The notes beneath the pieces are model-generated. The model was not told the DNA's origin. It searched no databases and worked only from the letters and a program-made list of their open reading frames with translations. From positions 1-64,000 of the forward strand of contig UQGG01000002.1 of NCBI GenBank assembly GCA_900540475.1: 64,000 nucleotides of DNA, written 5' to 3'. This DNA is from an uncultured Robinsoniella sp. Its GTDB lineage: Bacteria > Bacillota > Clostridia > Lachnospirales > Lachnospiraceae. Position numbers and translations under genes: made by a program. Of the stretch, positions 27,221-36,100 are shown piece by piece (position 1 is the stretch's first letter; every line of letters begins with the position of its first letter).

Positions 27221-27667
27221 TATATGTCTCCTTCAAAAGAAAGATCCTGAAGCAGCAATTCCCCTGCTCCAAAACCCTCTGCATACTTGATTCCAGCATA
27301 GAGCGTGTTTGAAAATTCATTCCCGCCATCTGCACGCCCCACTTTGCGGTATATTTGCCCCGAATTCAGGTTACGTAGCCCGCTACGCGCCCTTCATCCG
27401 GGACAAATCTCCCACAAACTGGGTCGCACAGCTGCCAGAAAGCACTTTTAAAACACGCTCTACCGCAAGTGCCGGATAATCCTGTAAAAGCGTATTTCTT
27501 TTACACTCCTATCTTATTCCAAATTCTGTAAATTATTCACAGCAGTTCTTTTACAGAATCGGTGCTGAGTGCGTTTTGTACACTCCGGGCAAAGGAAGAA
27601 CCCTCTGTCAATTCCGAAGTGTGTTTGAATCACACTCCAGTGCAGAGAGTTCCACATAACCCTTTTC
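27221..27667. other. 447-bp intergenic region, repeat- and hairpin-rich
   Basis: No gene is visible. It holds the longest dispersed palindromic element (27299-27462) and, next to it, four further hairpins: TGTAAAAG/CTTTTACA (27483-27505), a perfect 10-bp pair ATTCTGTAAA/TTTACAGAAT (27523-27559), GAGTG/CACTC (27568-27584) and AGTGTG/CACACT (27618-27636). Together these separate the regulator gene upstream from the S41 operon. Confidence 0.7.
27299..27462. repeat. Full-length dispersed palindromic element (copy C)
   Basis: A 164-bp imperfect inverted repeat with arms of about 50 bp. It begins TAGAGCGTGTTTGAAAATT and ends CTTTTAAAACACGCTCTA. Inside are further nested pairs (CGTAG/CTACG and ATTTGCCCCG/CGGGACAAAT), so the whole element can fold into a long branched hairpin. 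Confidence 0.8.
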
Positions 27668-28756
27668 TTAATAATCCTGAGTCTCCATATATTTCATATA
27701 TTTTACAACCATCAGTGCGATCTTAAAGGTAATTGCATCTTCAAATACTCTGAGATCCAGTCCGGTGCTCTTCTGCAGCTTATCCAGACGGTAAACAAGC
27801 GTATTTCTATGAATATAGAGCTGTCTTGAAGTTTCTGAAACATTCAGGCTGTTTTCAAAGAATTTATTAATCGTAGTTAATGTCTCTTCATCAAAATCAT
27901 CCGGTGATTTACCATCAAAGATCTCCCTGATAAACATTTTACACAACGGAATCGGCAGCTGATAAATGAGTCGTCCGATTCCAAGGGAACTGTACGCAAT
28001 CACATTGCGTTCGCTGAAGAAAATCTTGCCTACGTCCAATGCCATTCTGGCTTCTTTATAAGATCTGGACACTTCCTTGATTTCTCCTACAATTGTTCCA
28101 TAGGCAATATGTGCCTTTTCCCTTTTTTCCAGTCCCAGGCAGTCTATGATACTTTTGGCTACTTTATCCATTTCCGGATAGCCTTCGGTATTCACCAGTT
28201 CTTTTACTACGATGATGCTCTTCTCATCTACTGCAGTAATAAAATCACCGGATTTGCCTCCCAGGAAAGTACGTACATTCTCTAAAGAAGTATTGTCTTT
28301 CTCATAACTGGTTTCCAGGATAAATACTACACGCCTTACATCCGTTTCAATATGTAGCTTCTTGGCACGGTTGTATATATCCACCAATAAAAGGTTGTCT
28401 AAAAGCAGGTTCTTGATAAAGTTATCTTTGTCGAACCTCTCTTTGTAAGCGATTAACAGATTCTGGATCTGGAAAACAGCCAGTTTCCCGATCATATACA
28501 CATCTTCACTGCTGCCATCTGCGATCAGCACATACTCAAGCTGATGTTCATCAAATACTTTAAAGAACTGGTGTCCCGCCAGTACCTGGCTGTCTGCCGG
28601 AGAGGATACGAACGCCATAGCTGACTCCCTGTATTCATCTGCCTCCGGAAATGTAGTTGCAAGCATGCTTCCTTCTGTGTCTACAATACACAGATCTACT
28701 CTTGCGATCGCCTTCAGACCATCGAGAGTATTTTGTAAAATTTGATTTGATATCAC
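27668..28756 (-). CDS. CdaR/PucR-type transcriptional regulator
   Basis: The C-terminal PucR-type helix-turn-helix is clear (about residues 305-355, NVSETSRQLYIHRNTLVYRLDKL). The N-terminal half resembles a sensory GAF/sugar-diacid-recognition-like domain, and the middle a GGDEF-like CdaR domain. Such regulators activate use of sugar acids or other carbon sources. I place the start at the GTG at 28756 because the AAGGAG site overlaps the earlier GTG at 28765 and is eight bases from 28756. It is a single gene with no adjacent metabolic target, so the effector is unknown. Confidence 0.82.
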   Translation of the reverse strand: MISNQILQNTLDGLKAIARVDLCIVDTEGSMLATTFPEADEYRESAMAFVSSPADSQVLAGHQFFKVFDEHQLEYVLIADGSSEDVYMIGKLAVFQIQNLLIAYKERFDKDNFIKNLLLDNLLLVDIYNRAKKLHIETDVRRVVFILETSYEKDNTSLENVRTFLGGKSGDFITAVDEKSIIVVKELVNTEGYPEMDKVAKSIIDCLGLEKREKAHIAYGTIVGEIKEVSRSYKEARMALDVGKIFFSERNVIAYSSLGIGRLIYQLPIPLCKMFIREIFDGKSPDDFDEETLTTINKFFENSLNVSETSRQLYIHRNTLVYRLDKLQKSTGLDLRVFEDAITFKIALMVVKYMKYMETQDY

Positions 28757-28875
28757 TAATGTCACTCCTTCTTCCCATAATTTAAGAAACCTGATAACGA
28801 TTACGCTCCCACTCTTCTCCCTGTAAACGCTAATACTACTTGTATTCTAATATAAAACTACCAAAAAAGAAAGAG

Positions 28876-28911
28876 AAAAATGATACTTTTTTGTAAAAAA
28901 GTATCATTTTT
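28876..28911 (-). terminator. Terminator overlapping the YitT gene stop codon
   Basis: Perfect 17-bp arms (28876-28892 and 28895-28911; core ATGATAC/GTATCAT flanked by A and T tracts) form a tight hairpin. The TGA stop (28904-28906) lies within the stem, so the last codons are part of the terminator. Confidence 0.85.
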
Positions 28912-29782
28912 CAAAATGACGCTCTAAAAAACCCAATCCGAGCACCTCTTTTGCATCGCTGACTACCACAAAAGCCCCCGGATCTACGGATGCAACTCTC
29001 TCTTTTAATAGAATGATTTCTTTTTTGGAGACCACACAGAAAAGCATATCCCGATGCTCACCGGAATACATGCCTTTTGCATCCAGTCCCGTCAGTCCCC
29101 GCTGCAGCTCATTCATGATCTCATGCGCCACCTCATCTCTGAGACTGGTAATAATAAATGCTATCTTTGAATAATTAATACCTTCTACCATATGGTCAGA
29201 AATCCAAGAAGTGACCACTATTCCAATGATTGCATACAGGGCAAGGCTGATCCCGAAAATATAAGCACCAATGAGCACAATAAATGCATCAATCACCTGC
29301 ATAATCTGAACGATGGAATAATGGCGGAGATAGTGCTGTATCAGGGATGCAACCATATCGGTTCCGCCTGTGGTCCCCCGCGCCATGAAAACCAGTCCGA
29401 TTCCCAGGCCCATAATCCCGCCGCCAAAAAGAGCTGAGAGAATTAAATCTTCATTCATTAACGGGAAAACCGGCATGATATATAACCAGAAAGACAGACT
29501 GAACGTCGCAAAGAATGTCCGTTTTAAAAAACGGCCCCCTTTAATTTTCATTCCCAGGATAAAAACCGGAATATTTAATACAATGTTTGTGAGCCAGAGC
29601 GGTATGCCGCCCTTTAAAAATGGATCTGTTACGGCTTTTAGTACAATTGCCGCTCCCGTAAATCCTCCGGTTACCATATTTGCCGGCTCATAGATCGAGT
29701 TAATGGCTAATGCCATGAGTGCAGTACCCGCAAACATCATTAAATAATCGAGATATTTCGGTCTTTTCCTGTGAAATTCCAT
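28904..29782 (-). CDS. YitT family membrane protein (DUF161 plus DUF2179)
   Basis: The 292-residue protein has about five to six membrane segments (residues 12-200) and a C-terminal cytoplasmic DUF2179-type domain (about 220-285, with MLFCVVSKKEI). The GTTGGTDMVASL motif near 135-146 is typical of YitT proteins, whose function is unknown; transport is suspected. It lies 4 bp downstream of the TagA-like gene, so the two form an operon, and it ends in a hairpin that overlaps its own stop codon. Confidence 0.88.
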   Translation of the reverse strand: MEFHRKRPKYLDYLMMFAGTALMALAINSIYEPANMVTGGFTGAAIVLKAVTDPFLKGGIPLWLTNIVLNIPVFILGMKIKGGRFLKRTFFATFSLSFWLYIMPVFPLMNEDLILSALFGGGIMGLGIGLVFMARGTTGGTDMVASLIQHYLRHYSIVQIMQVIDAFIVLIGAYIFGISLALYAIIGIVVTSWISDHMVEGINYSKIAFIITSLRDEVAHEIMNELQRGLTGLDAKGMYSGEHRDMLFCVVSKKEIILLKERVASVDPGAFVVVSDAKEVLGLGFLERHFEK

Positions 29783-29786
29783 GGGA

Positions 29787-30467
29787 TTACTCCCCCTTTT
29801 CGCTCTGATATTTTGATACTTTTCTCTTAAATATCCTCTTTTCTATCAGTTTGCCCAAAAAGTTCGCTTTTGATTCCACATTCGTTAATGATGTTGCAGT
29901 TTGTCCAATTCCAATCCATACCCTGGCACCCAGCTTCTGCCGGCAGCCCATTAAAAATTCTTCTTCATAAGGGCTTGGAATCGCTGCTATAATAATGTCT
30001 TCCGCTGAAGCATTCAGCAGATTTACGATGCTGTCTTCATCTTCCGTTGCATCATCCAGTGAAAAAGTACCTACGATATTCAGTCCTCTGTGCTGCTTTT
30101 TCATATGCTTTTGAAAAATCAGGCGTTCGGAATCTTTCTCCGTCAGCAATGCAACTGTCTTATCATGCTCCATGGCGTAGCTGCATATGCCTTTTAAAAA
30201 ACTGTTATCCTCTACTTCTTCCAATGACTGTTTCAAATCCTCGCCGCAGACTTTCCAGACCTCCTTGTCTCCGATGATATTCAAATCCATCATCCCCATT
30301 TTGTCTGTCCACCCCGGCTCTTTTACCGCTTCTACCAGAACATTTGCAAATATTATCCCTACTGTGCTAAGAGAATCTGTCTCCAGAAATCCTGCCACCT
30401 TGCCCACTGCTTCTTCTACACTGTCATTATCGATCTTAACGCCCAGTATTTCTATACTCTTATTCAT
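29787..30467 (-). CDS. WecB/TagA/CpsF family glycosyltransferase
   Basis: The 226-residue protein follows the GT26 pattern: N-terminal ILGVKIDNDSVEEAV, a central region with VALLTEKDSERL and the C-terminal RVWIGIGQTATSLTN. Family members add N-acetylmannosamine to undecaprenyl-linked GlcNAc in teichoic acid or polysaccharide synthesis. The usual conserved Asp/His catalytic motifs near residues 60-70 and the GVGAAFD-like motif are changed here (SLEEVED and GIGQTAT), so activity may differ or be lost. It is cotranscribed with the YitT gene. Confidence 0.72.
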   Translation of the reverse strand: MNKSIEILGVKIDNDSVEEAVGKVAGFLETDSLSTVGIIFANVLVEAVKEPGWTDKMGMMDLNIIGDKEVWKVCGEDLKQSLEEVEDNSFLKGICSYAMEHDKTVALLTEKDSERLIFQKHMKKQHRGLNIVGTFSLDDATEDEDSIVNLLNASAEDIIIAAIPSPYEEEFLMGCRQKLGARVWIGIGQTATSLTNVESKANFLGKLIEKRIFKRKVSKYQSEKGE

Positions 30468-30496
30468 CTTATCACCTACTACCTTAAATCCGATTT

Positions 30497-30555
30497 TGAC
30501 GTGTTGGAAAATTCATTTCCCCACAGCTGTGAGAAATTAATTTTATACACGCTCA
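30497..30555. repeat. Short diverged copy of the dispersed palindrome (copy D)
   Basis: About 59 bp with arms TGACGTGTTGGAAAATT and AATTTTATACACGCTCA, recognisable as terminal arms of the family, and a short centre with CACAGCTGTG. Confidence 0.5.
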
Positions 30556-30736
30556 AGCAAATTGCATAATCCCGCATCGTAAAACAATGATAACAGACTT
30601 TACTTTTAATTTCAAGCAATACCTATTTTGTTAACATGTAATTAATGAATGTGTAATTTTTTGTCCTGACACTAAACAATTTCCTATTTCAAATCATAAA
30701 AATTTATGTTAATATTTATGTATTGTATTTTTTCTG

Positions 30737-30768
30737 CCTGTTTTGTCATAACAGGTGTGATATATACT
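30737..30768 (+). promoter_or_regulatory. Likely galT promoter with operator-like hairpin
   Basis: CCTGTT (30737-30742) and AACAGG (30750-30755) form a perfect dyad, directly followed by an extended -10-like TGATATATACT (30758-30768). The -35 is weak. The GGAGG ribosome binding site is at 30811-30815. Confidence 0.4.
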
Positions 30769-30822
30769 GATTTTGCCTGCCTATAGAATTTATTCTAAAT
30801 AATAATAAGCGGAGGAAAAAAA

Positions 30823-32316
30823 ATGATCTACAATGACATTAAAAAACTGGTTACCTATGGACTTCAGACGGGACTGATCGAGGAGACAGACCGCATCTAC
30901 ACCACCAATTCCCTTTTGGAATTGCTGGAGATGGAAGAATACGATGAGCCCCTCAAAGCGGATACAGACATTGATCTGGAAGAGGTGCTTTCGAATATCA
31001 TGGATTATGCTTACGAGCATGGCATTATGAAAGAAAACAGCGTTGTCTACCGTGATTTATTTGATACTAAAATCATGGGACGTCTGGTTCCAAGACCTTC
31101 TGAAGTGGTAAAAAAATTCCTGGATCTGTATGTGAGAGATCCAAAAGAAGCAACCGATTACTTCTATAAATTAAGCCAGGATACGGATTATATTAGAAGA
31201 TACCGCATCAAAAAGGATATGAAATGGGAAACCCCCACTCCTTACGGTGATCTGGATATTACAATTAACCTTTCCAAACCAGAAAAAGATCCAAAGGCAA
31301 TTGCTGCCGCAAAACTTGCAAAGCAGAGTGGTTACCCCAAATGTCTTCTCTGTCCTGAAAATGTAGGTTATGCCGGCAGAGTGAATCATCCTGCAAGACA
31401 GAACCACCGCATTATTCCGGTTACGATTAACAACAGCCAGTGGGGATTCCAGTATTCTCCTTACGTTTATTACAATGAGCACTGTATCGTTTTCAATACC
31501 CAGCATATCCCTATGAAAATTGAAAGAGATACTTTTGGCAAGCTTTTGGATTTCGTAAAGCAGTTCCCACACTATTTTGTAGGTTCTAATGCAGATCTTC
31601 CAATCGTTGGCGGTTCCATCTTAAGCCATGACCATTTCCAGGGCGGCAATTATGAATTTGCCATGGCTAAAGCTCCTATTGAATCTTCCTTTACGATCAA
31701 AGGATTTGAAGATGTTACAGCGGGAATCGTAAAATGGCCTATGTCCGTTATCCGTATCAGCTGTACCGACACCGGACGTATTATTGAACTGGCTGACCAT
31801 ATTTTAAATGCCTGGAGAGGATATACGGATGAAGCATCCTTTGTCTTTGCAAATACGGACGGGGAACCACATAATACCATTACCCCGATTGCCAGAAAAC
31901 GCGGCGATGCTTATGAATTGGATCTGGTACTGCGCAACAACATTACCACAGAAGAACATCCGCTGGGTGTATATCATCCCCATGGGGAACTTCATCATAT
32001 CAAAAAAGAAAACATCGGACTGATTGAAGTTATGGGACTTGCTGTTCTTCCTGCACGGTTAAAATCAGAAATGGAACAGCTGGCTGACTATATTACTTCC
32101 GGCAAAGACATCCGTTCCAATGAGGATCTGGAAAAACATGCCGACTGGGTAGATGAATTTTCTGCAAACTATGAAAAAATCGATGAAAGTAATGTAAGAC
32201 AGATTCTGAACGATGAAATCGGACTGGTATTCATGAAAGTTCTGGAACATGCCGGAGTTTACAAATGTACCGCTGAGGGCCGGGAAGGCTTTATGCGTTT
32301 TATCGGTACTCTGTAA
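30823..32316 (+). CDS. galT: UTP/UDP-glucose hexose-1-phosphate uridylyltransferase, GalT class II
   Basis: GalT moves UMP between glucose-1-phosphate and galactose-1-phosphate in the Leloir pathway. The 497-residue length and the sequence match the Firmicute class II type rather than the short E. coli type. The metal or nucleotide-binding Cys pair CLLCPENVGY lies near residues 174-183, and the catalytic His triad region reads GGSILSHDHFQGG (about 263-275). No galK or galE is nearby, though the GH2 enzyme could release galactose. A strong GGAGG site precedes the ATG. Its stop overlaps the reductase ATG by one base (TAATG). Confidence 0.93.
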   Translation: MIYNDIKKLVTYGLQTGLIEETDRIYTTNSLLELLEMEEYDEPLKADTDIDLEEVLSNIMDYAYEHGIMKENSVVYRDLFDTKIMGRLVPRPSEVVKKFLDLYVRDPKEATDYFYKLSQDTDYIRRYRIKKDMKWETPTPYGDLDITINLSKPEKDPKAIAAAKLAKQSGYPKCLLCPENVGYAGRVNHPARQNHRIIPVTINNSQWGFQYSPYVYYNEHCIVFNTQHIPMKIERDTFGKLLDFVKQFPHYFVGSNADLPIVGGSILSHDHFQGGNYEFAMAKAPIESSFTIKGFEDVTAGIVKWPMSVIRISCTDTGRIIELADHILNAWRGYTDEASFVFANTDGEPHNTITPIARKRGDAYELDLVLRNNITTEEHPLGVYHPHGELHHIKKENIGLIEVMGLAVLPARLKSEMEQLADYITSGKDIRSNEDLEKHADWVDEFSANYEKIDESNVRQILNDEIGLVFMKVLEHAGVYKCTAEGREGFMRFIGTL

Positions 32317-33047
32317 TGCAAAAAACGGCACTTATCACCGGAGCATCCCGGGGCATTGGACGTGCCATTGCCCTGAAGCTTGCCCGGGAAGGATATCAGG
32401 TAGTGATCACCTGCTTAAAAAACGGCGGCCTTTTAGAGGAGGCAAAAAATATTATTGAAAAAACATGTGGCGTCACCTGTTTCCCCTTCGTGGGGGATAT
32501 GGGGGATCCGGAAACGGTAGAAAAACTGTTCCACGAGATTGCAGCCCGTTTTCAAACGCTGGATGTGGTTGTGAACAATGCCGGAATCTCCTATGTTGGG
32601 CTTTTTACCGATATGACCCCGACGCAGTGGAACCGTATTCTGCAGACAAATCTGTCTTCCGCTGTCTACTGCAGCCAGCAGGCGATTCCTTTGATGCTTT
32701 CTAAAATGAGTGGTAAAATCATCAATATATCATCTGTTTGGGGCTGTGTTGGTGCTTCCTGTGAAGTCGCTTACTCATCCGTAAAGGGTGGTATGAATGC
32801 GCTCACCATGGCGCTGGCTAAAGAGCTGGCACCCAGTAATATTCAGGTAAATGCCATTGCCTGCGGGGCAATTGATACGGAAATGAATCAGTTTCTAAGT
32901 CCTGAAGAACGTGCTGCCCTGATCGCCGAGATCCCTTCGGACCGCTTTGGAAAAACAGAGGAAGTTGCGGATCTGGTGTATGACCTCTGCCGGAGCCATT
33001 CCTATCTGACGGGACAGGTAATCAAGTTGGACGGAGGCTGGATTTAG
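32316..33047 (+). CDS. Short-chain dehydrogenase/reductase (FabG-like)
   Basis: The 243-residue protein has the cofactor motif TGASRGIG (residues 8-15), the NNAG motif (88-91) and the Ser-Tyr-Lys triad with YSSVK (near 152-156). The Arg after the first glycines suggests NADPH. It resembles 3-oxoacyl-ACP reductases and related sugar or ketone reductases; the C-terminal Gly-Gly-Trp-Ile ending is typical. It is translationally coupled to galT, so it may act on a sugar or on an unrelated ketone; the substrate is open. Confidence 0.85.
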   Translation: MQKTALITGASRGIGRAIALKLAREGYQVVITCLKNGGLLEEAKNIIEKTCGVTCFPFVGDMGDPETVEKLFHEIAARFQTLDVVVNNAGISYVGLFTDMTPTQWNRILQTNLSSAVYCSQQAIPLMLSKMSGKIINISSVWGCVGASCEVAYSSVKGGMNALTMALAKELAPSNIQVNAIACGAIDTEMNQFLSPEERAALIAEIPSDRFGKTEEVADLVYDLCRSHSYLTGQVIKLDGGWI

Positions 33048-33098
33048 CATTGTCTAACATTGTTTAAAACACAAATATTATTTTATATCCACATAATT

Positions 33099-33130
33099 AG
33101 AGGAGTGCGATTTGGCACTCCTCTTTTTCA
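33099..33130 (+). terminator. Terminator after the galT-reductase operon
   Basis: Arms AGAGGAGTGC (33099-33108) and GCACTCCTCT (33115-33124) are followed by TTTTTC on the plus strand. It lies between two convergent genes; the minus side lacks a clear T tract. Confidence 0.85.
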
Positions 33131-33131
33131 C

Positions 33132-36100
33132 TTATTTCAGGGTATATGTTTTTGGGTTTGAATATTTACCGTAGTAAATTTTAGAACCCACTTTGCGGTA
33201 TGCACGAACCTTGAAGCTGTATTTTGTACCCTTTTTCAGTTTATTGATGGTATAGCTGGTCTTGCCTGTTGTCTTAATCTGCTTATAGCTGCCTTTTCCT
33301 GACTTCATTTGAATCTGGTATCCGCTGCATGTCACTTTCTTATAAGTAATTTTTACTTTTGATGAACCGGTTTTTACAATGCTTTTCATTACGGCTTTCT
33401 GAGGTCTTGCCGCTGTCTTTAAAACTGTGGAATCGGGACCTGTTCCAGCCTGATTGACTGCAGCCACTTTTACACTGTATCTGTTTCCGGCTTTTAATTT
33501 TTTCAAGGTAAAACTGTTACTTGCTGTACTTCCTGCTGTTCTCCACTTCCCGTCCCGATAGATATAGATTCGGTAGCTCTTGGCATCTGCTGCTTTATTC
33601 CAGCTTATTTTCATGGAATATACTGCACTGCTTACCTTTAATCCCGTAACCTTTGCAGGCTTTTGTACCGGAACCGGAATTTTAACATTTACTTTACAGG
33701 ATGCCGCCTTTTCTCCTTCTGCTGTTACAGCCGTTACGGTTACCGTACCATTTCCCACTGCCGTTACAACTCCGGACTGGCTTACTAGGGCAATTCCCGT
33801 ATTGGAGGAAGTCCATAATACCCCTTTGTTCGTTGCCCCTTCCGGTTCTACAACCGCTTTCAGATTTACACTTTCTCCTTTTGCAGTTAAGTTTACTTCT
33901 GTTTTATCCAGTTTTACTCCTGTTACTGCAACATGGGGAGCTTTTATATCAACGGTTACGATACATACCGCTGTAAATCTGCCGTCTTCGGTGGTTGCGA
34001 TCACCGCAGCCTGTCCATTACTGCGGGCTGTGATCAGACCTCCCCCGCTTACCTGGGCTACCTCAGGCGCTGTGGTTGTAAAGGTCACATTTTTATTTTC
34101 GGCATTATCCGGATTTATGATAGCCTGAAGCTGAAGTGTGGCTCCTTCTTTATCCAAACGGGCATAGTCATGGCTTAATTGAATGCCCTCTACTCTTACC
34201 GGAATCTCTACTTTCACCCTGCACTGCGCCGTGAATCCTCCGTCTTCTGTGGTAACCGTTATGACGGACTCTCCATTTGCCTTTGCCGTAACAACTCCGT
34301 TGTCGTCCACATCTGCGGCATCCGTATTGGAGGAATTCCACTGTACCTTTTTATTAGTTGCATTTTCAGGCAGAATTTGTGGAACCAGATGCAGTGTTTC
34401 ATTTGCTTTTGTGAGAAGTGCATCCGTCTGGCCCAAAGTAACTCCTGTCACATTCACATTTTCAACGGGAATTTCTACTTTTACTTTACATACTGCTTCA
34501 AATCCACCGTCATTCGTGGCTGCTGTAATTACAGTCTCTCCTTCTCCTGCTGCAGTAACTACTCCCTTTTCATCTACCGTTGCCGCATCCGGATTGGATG
34601 AACGATAGGTTATGGTCTTGTCTGTAGCATTTTCCGGCATAACTACCGGATTCAGGGACAGTTTGTCTCCCAGTCCTTTCAGCAGTGCCGTTTCCGGTTC
34701 CAGAGATATTCCGGTTACCTGGATTACAGGTTCCGGTATTGCAACGGTTACTTCACAAAGGGCAACATAGCCTCCATCCCGTGTTGTAACTGCTATTATA
34801 GCTGTTCCATTTGCTGCTGCTGTTACCAGTCCATTTTCATCCACAATCGCTGCTGCTTCGTTAAAAGATTTCCACATTACTTCCTGATTGTATGCATTTT
34901 CCGGTTCCACTTTCCCATTCAGCTTTAAGGTTTCACCTTCTTCCGTCAGGGTGGCGGACTGGGTATCCAGCTGGATTCCGGTTACCTTTACCGGTTCATT
35001 GGGTATGTCTACCGTTATCTTACATCGGTCTGTAAATCCTCCGTCTTCTGTTGTTACCGTGATTACCGCAACACCATTAGCCACCGGTGTAACCAGTCCG
35101 TTTTCATCTACATCTGCAATTGCAGAATCCGATGATGCCCATTCCACTTTCGTGTTTTTCGCATTTTCCGGCGTAATAACGGCGGTCAGCTGCAGCGTAT
35201 CATCCATATGTGTAAATCTGGCTGCATTACAGTCCAGGCTCACACTGGTTACTTTCACGGTTTCTTCGACGGTCACGGTACACTCTGCCTGGAACCCGCC
35301 GTCCTGTGTAATTGCTTTTATGACGGATACTCCGTCTGCAACTGCCGATACCACTCCGCTTTGGTCTACCGCCGCTGCCTGTTCGTTTGACGATACCCAG
35401 GTGATATTTTTATTGGTCGCATTTTCCGGCTTCACATTTGCCGCAAGCTGCAGAGTTTCTCCTGGTTCTAACCTGGCCTCCGCCTGGCTGATGGCAACGC
35501 CTTCTGCTTTTACGACCCGTACTAAATTGTCAATAGCATCCTGAAGCTGGCTGCTGGTATCGGATACCTCAGCATTTCCGGCTTCATCCCCTTCTAACAC
35601 TTTAAGCGCAAGCTCTGCAGCTGTTGTTAATTTTGCAAAACTTTCTGCTGTATAGTCACTTTCTTTATAAGAAGCAACGGTGTCGTACAATGCCTGCAAA
35701 GCCGTTTTATCTACGGATTCACTTTCTGTTTTCTGTACCCGGAAGGAATAGATTTCTACATAGGTGGAACCTGCGCTTGCATTTTTTCCATCCTGCTTTA
35801 CGATAATCTTATAATTACCCTTAGGATCTAATCCTCTGAATTGATATAATAATACATCTGTTCCCCGGGTTGCCGTATAACAATCCACTATTTTCCGGGA
35901 CCCCTCTACCAATGCACCGTTCTGATCTTCAATACTTACCTCTGCAATTCCATGGTCACTTGCTGTTACACCGTACCATTCAATTGCATTTCCTTCAAAC
36001 TCGAACTCAGCAAAGCTGTCCTTAACCGTTGTGTCACAGGATTCTGAATTTGCCCGGACTGTCCATTCTCCGGTGCGGTTAACCTCATCGCTGTTTCCCT

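Larger units (their letters stand above)
30468..30822. other. 355-bp divergent intergenic region
   Basis: No gene is visible. It carries a short diverged copy of the dispersed palindrome (30497-30555), an AT-rich stretch, and the likely galT promoter with a small hairpin (30737-30768). A promoter for the minus-strand glycosyltransferase gene must also be here but I could not place it. Confidence 0.6.
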
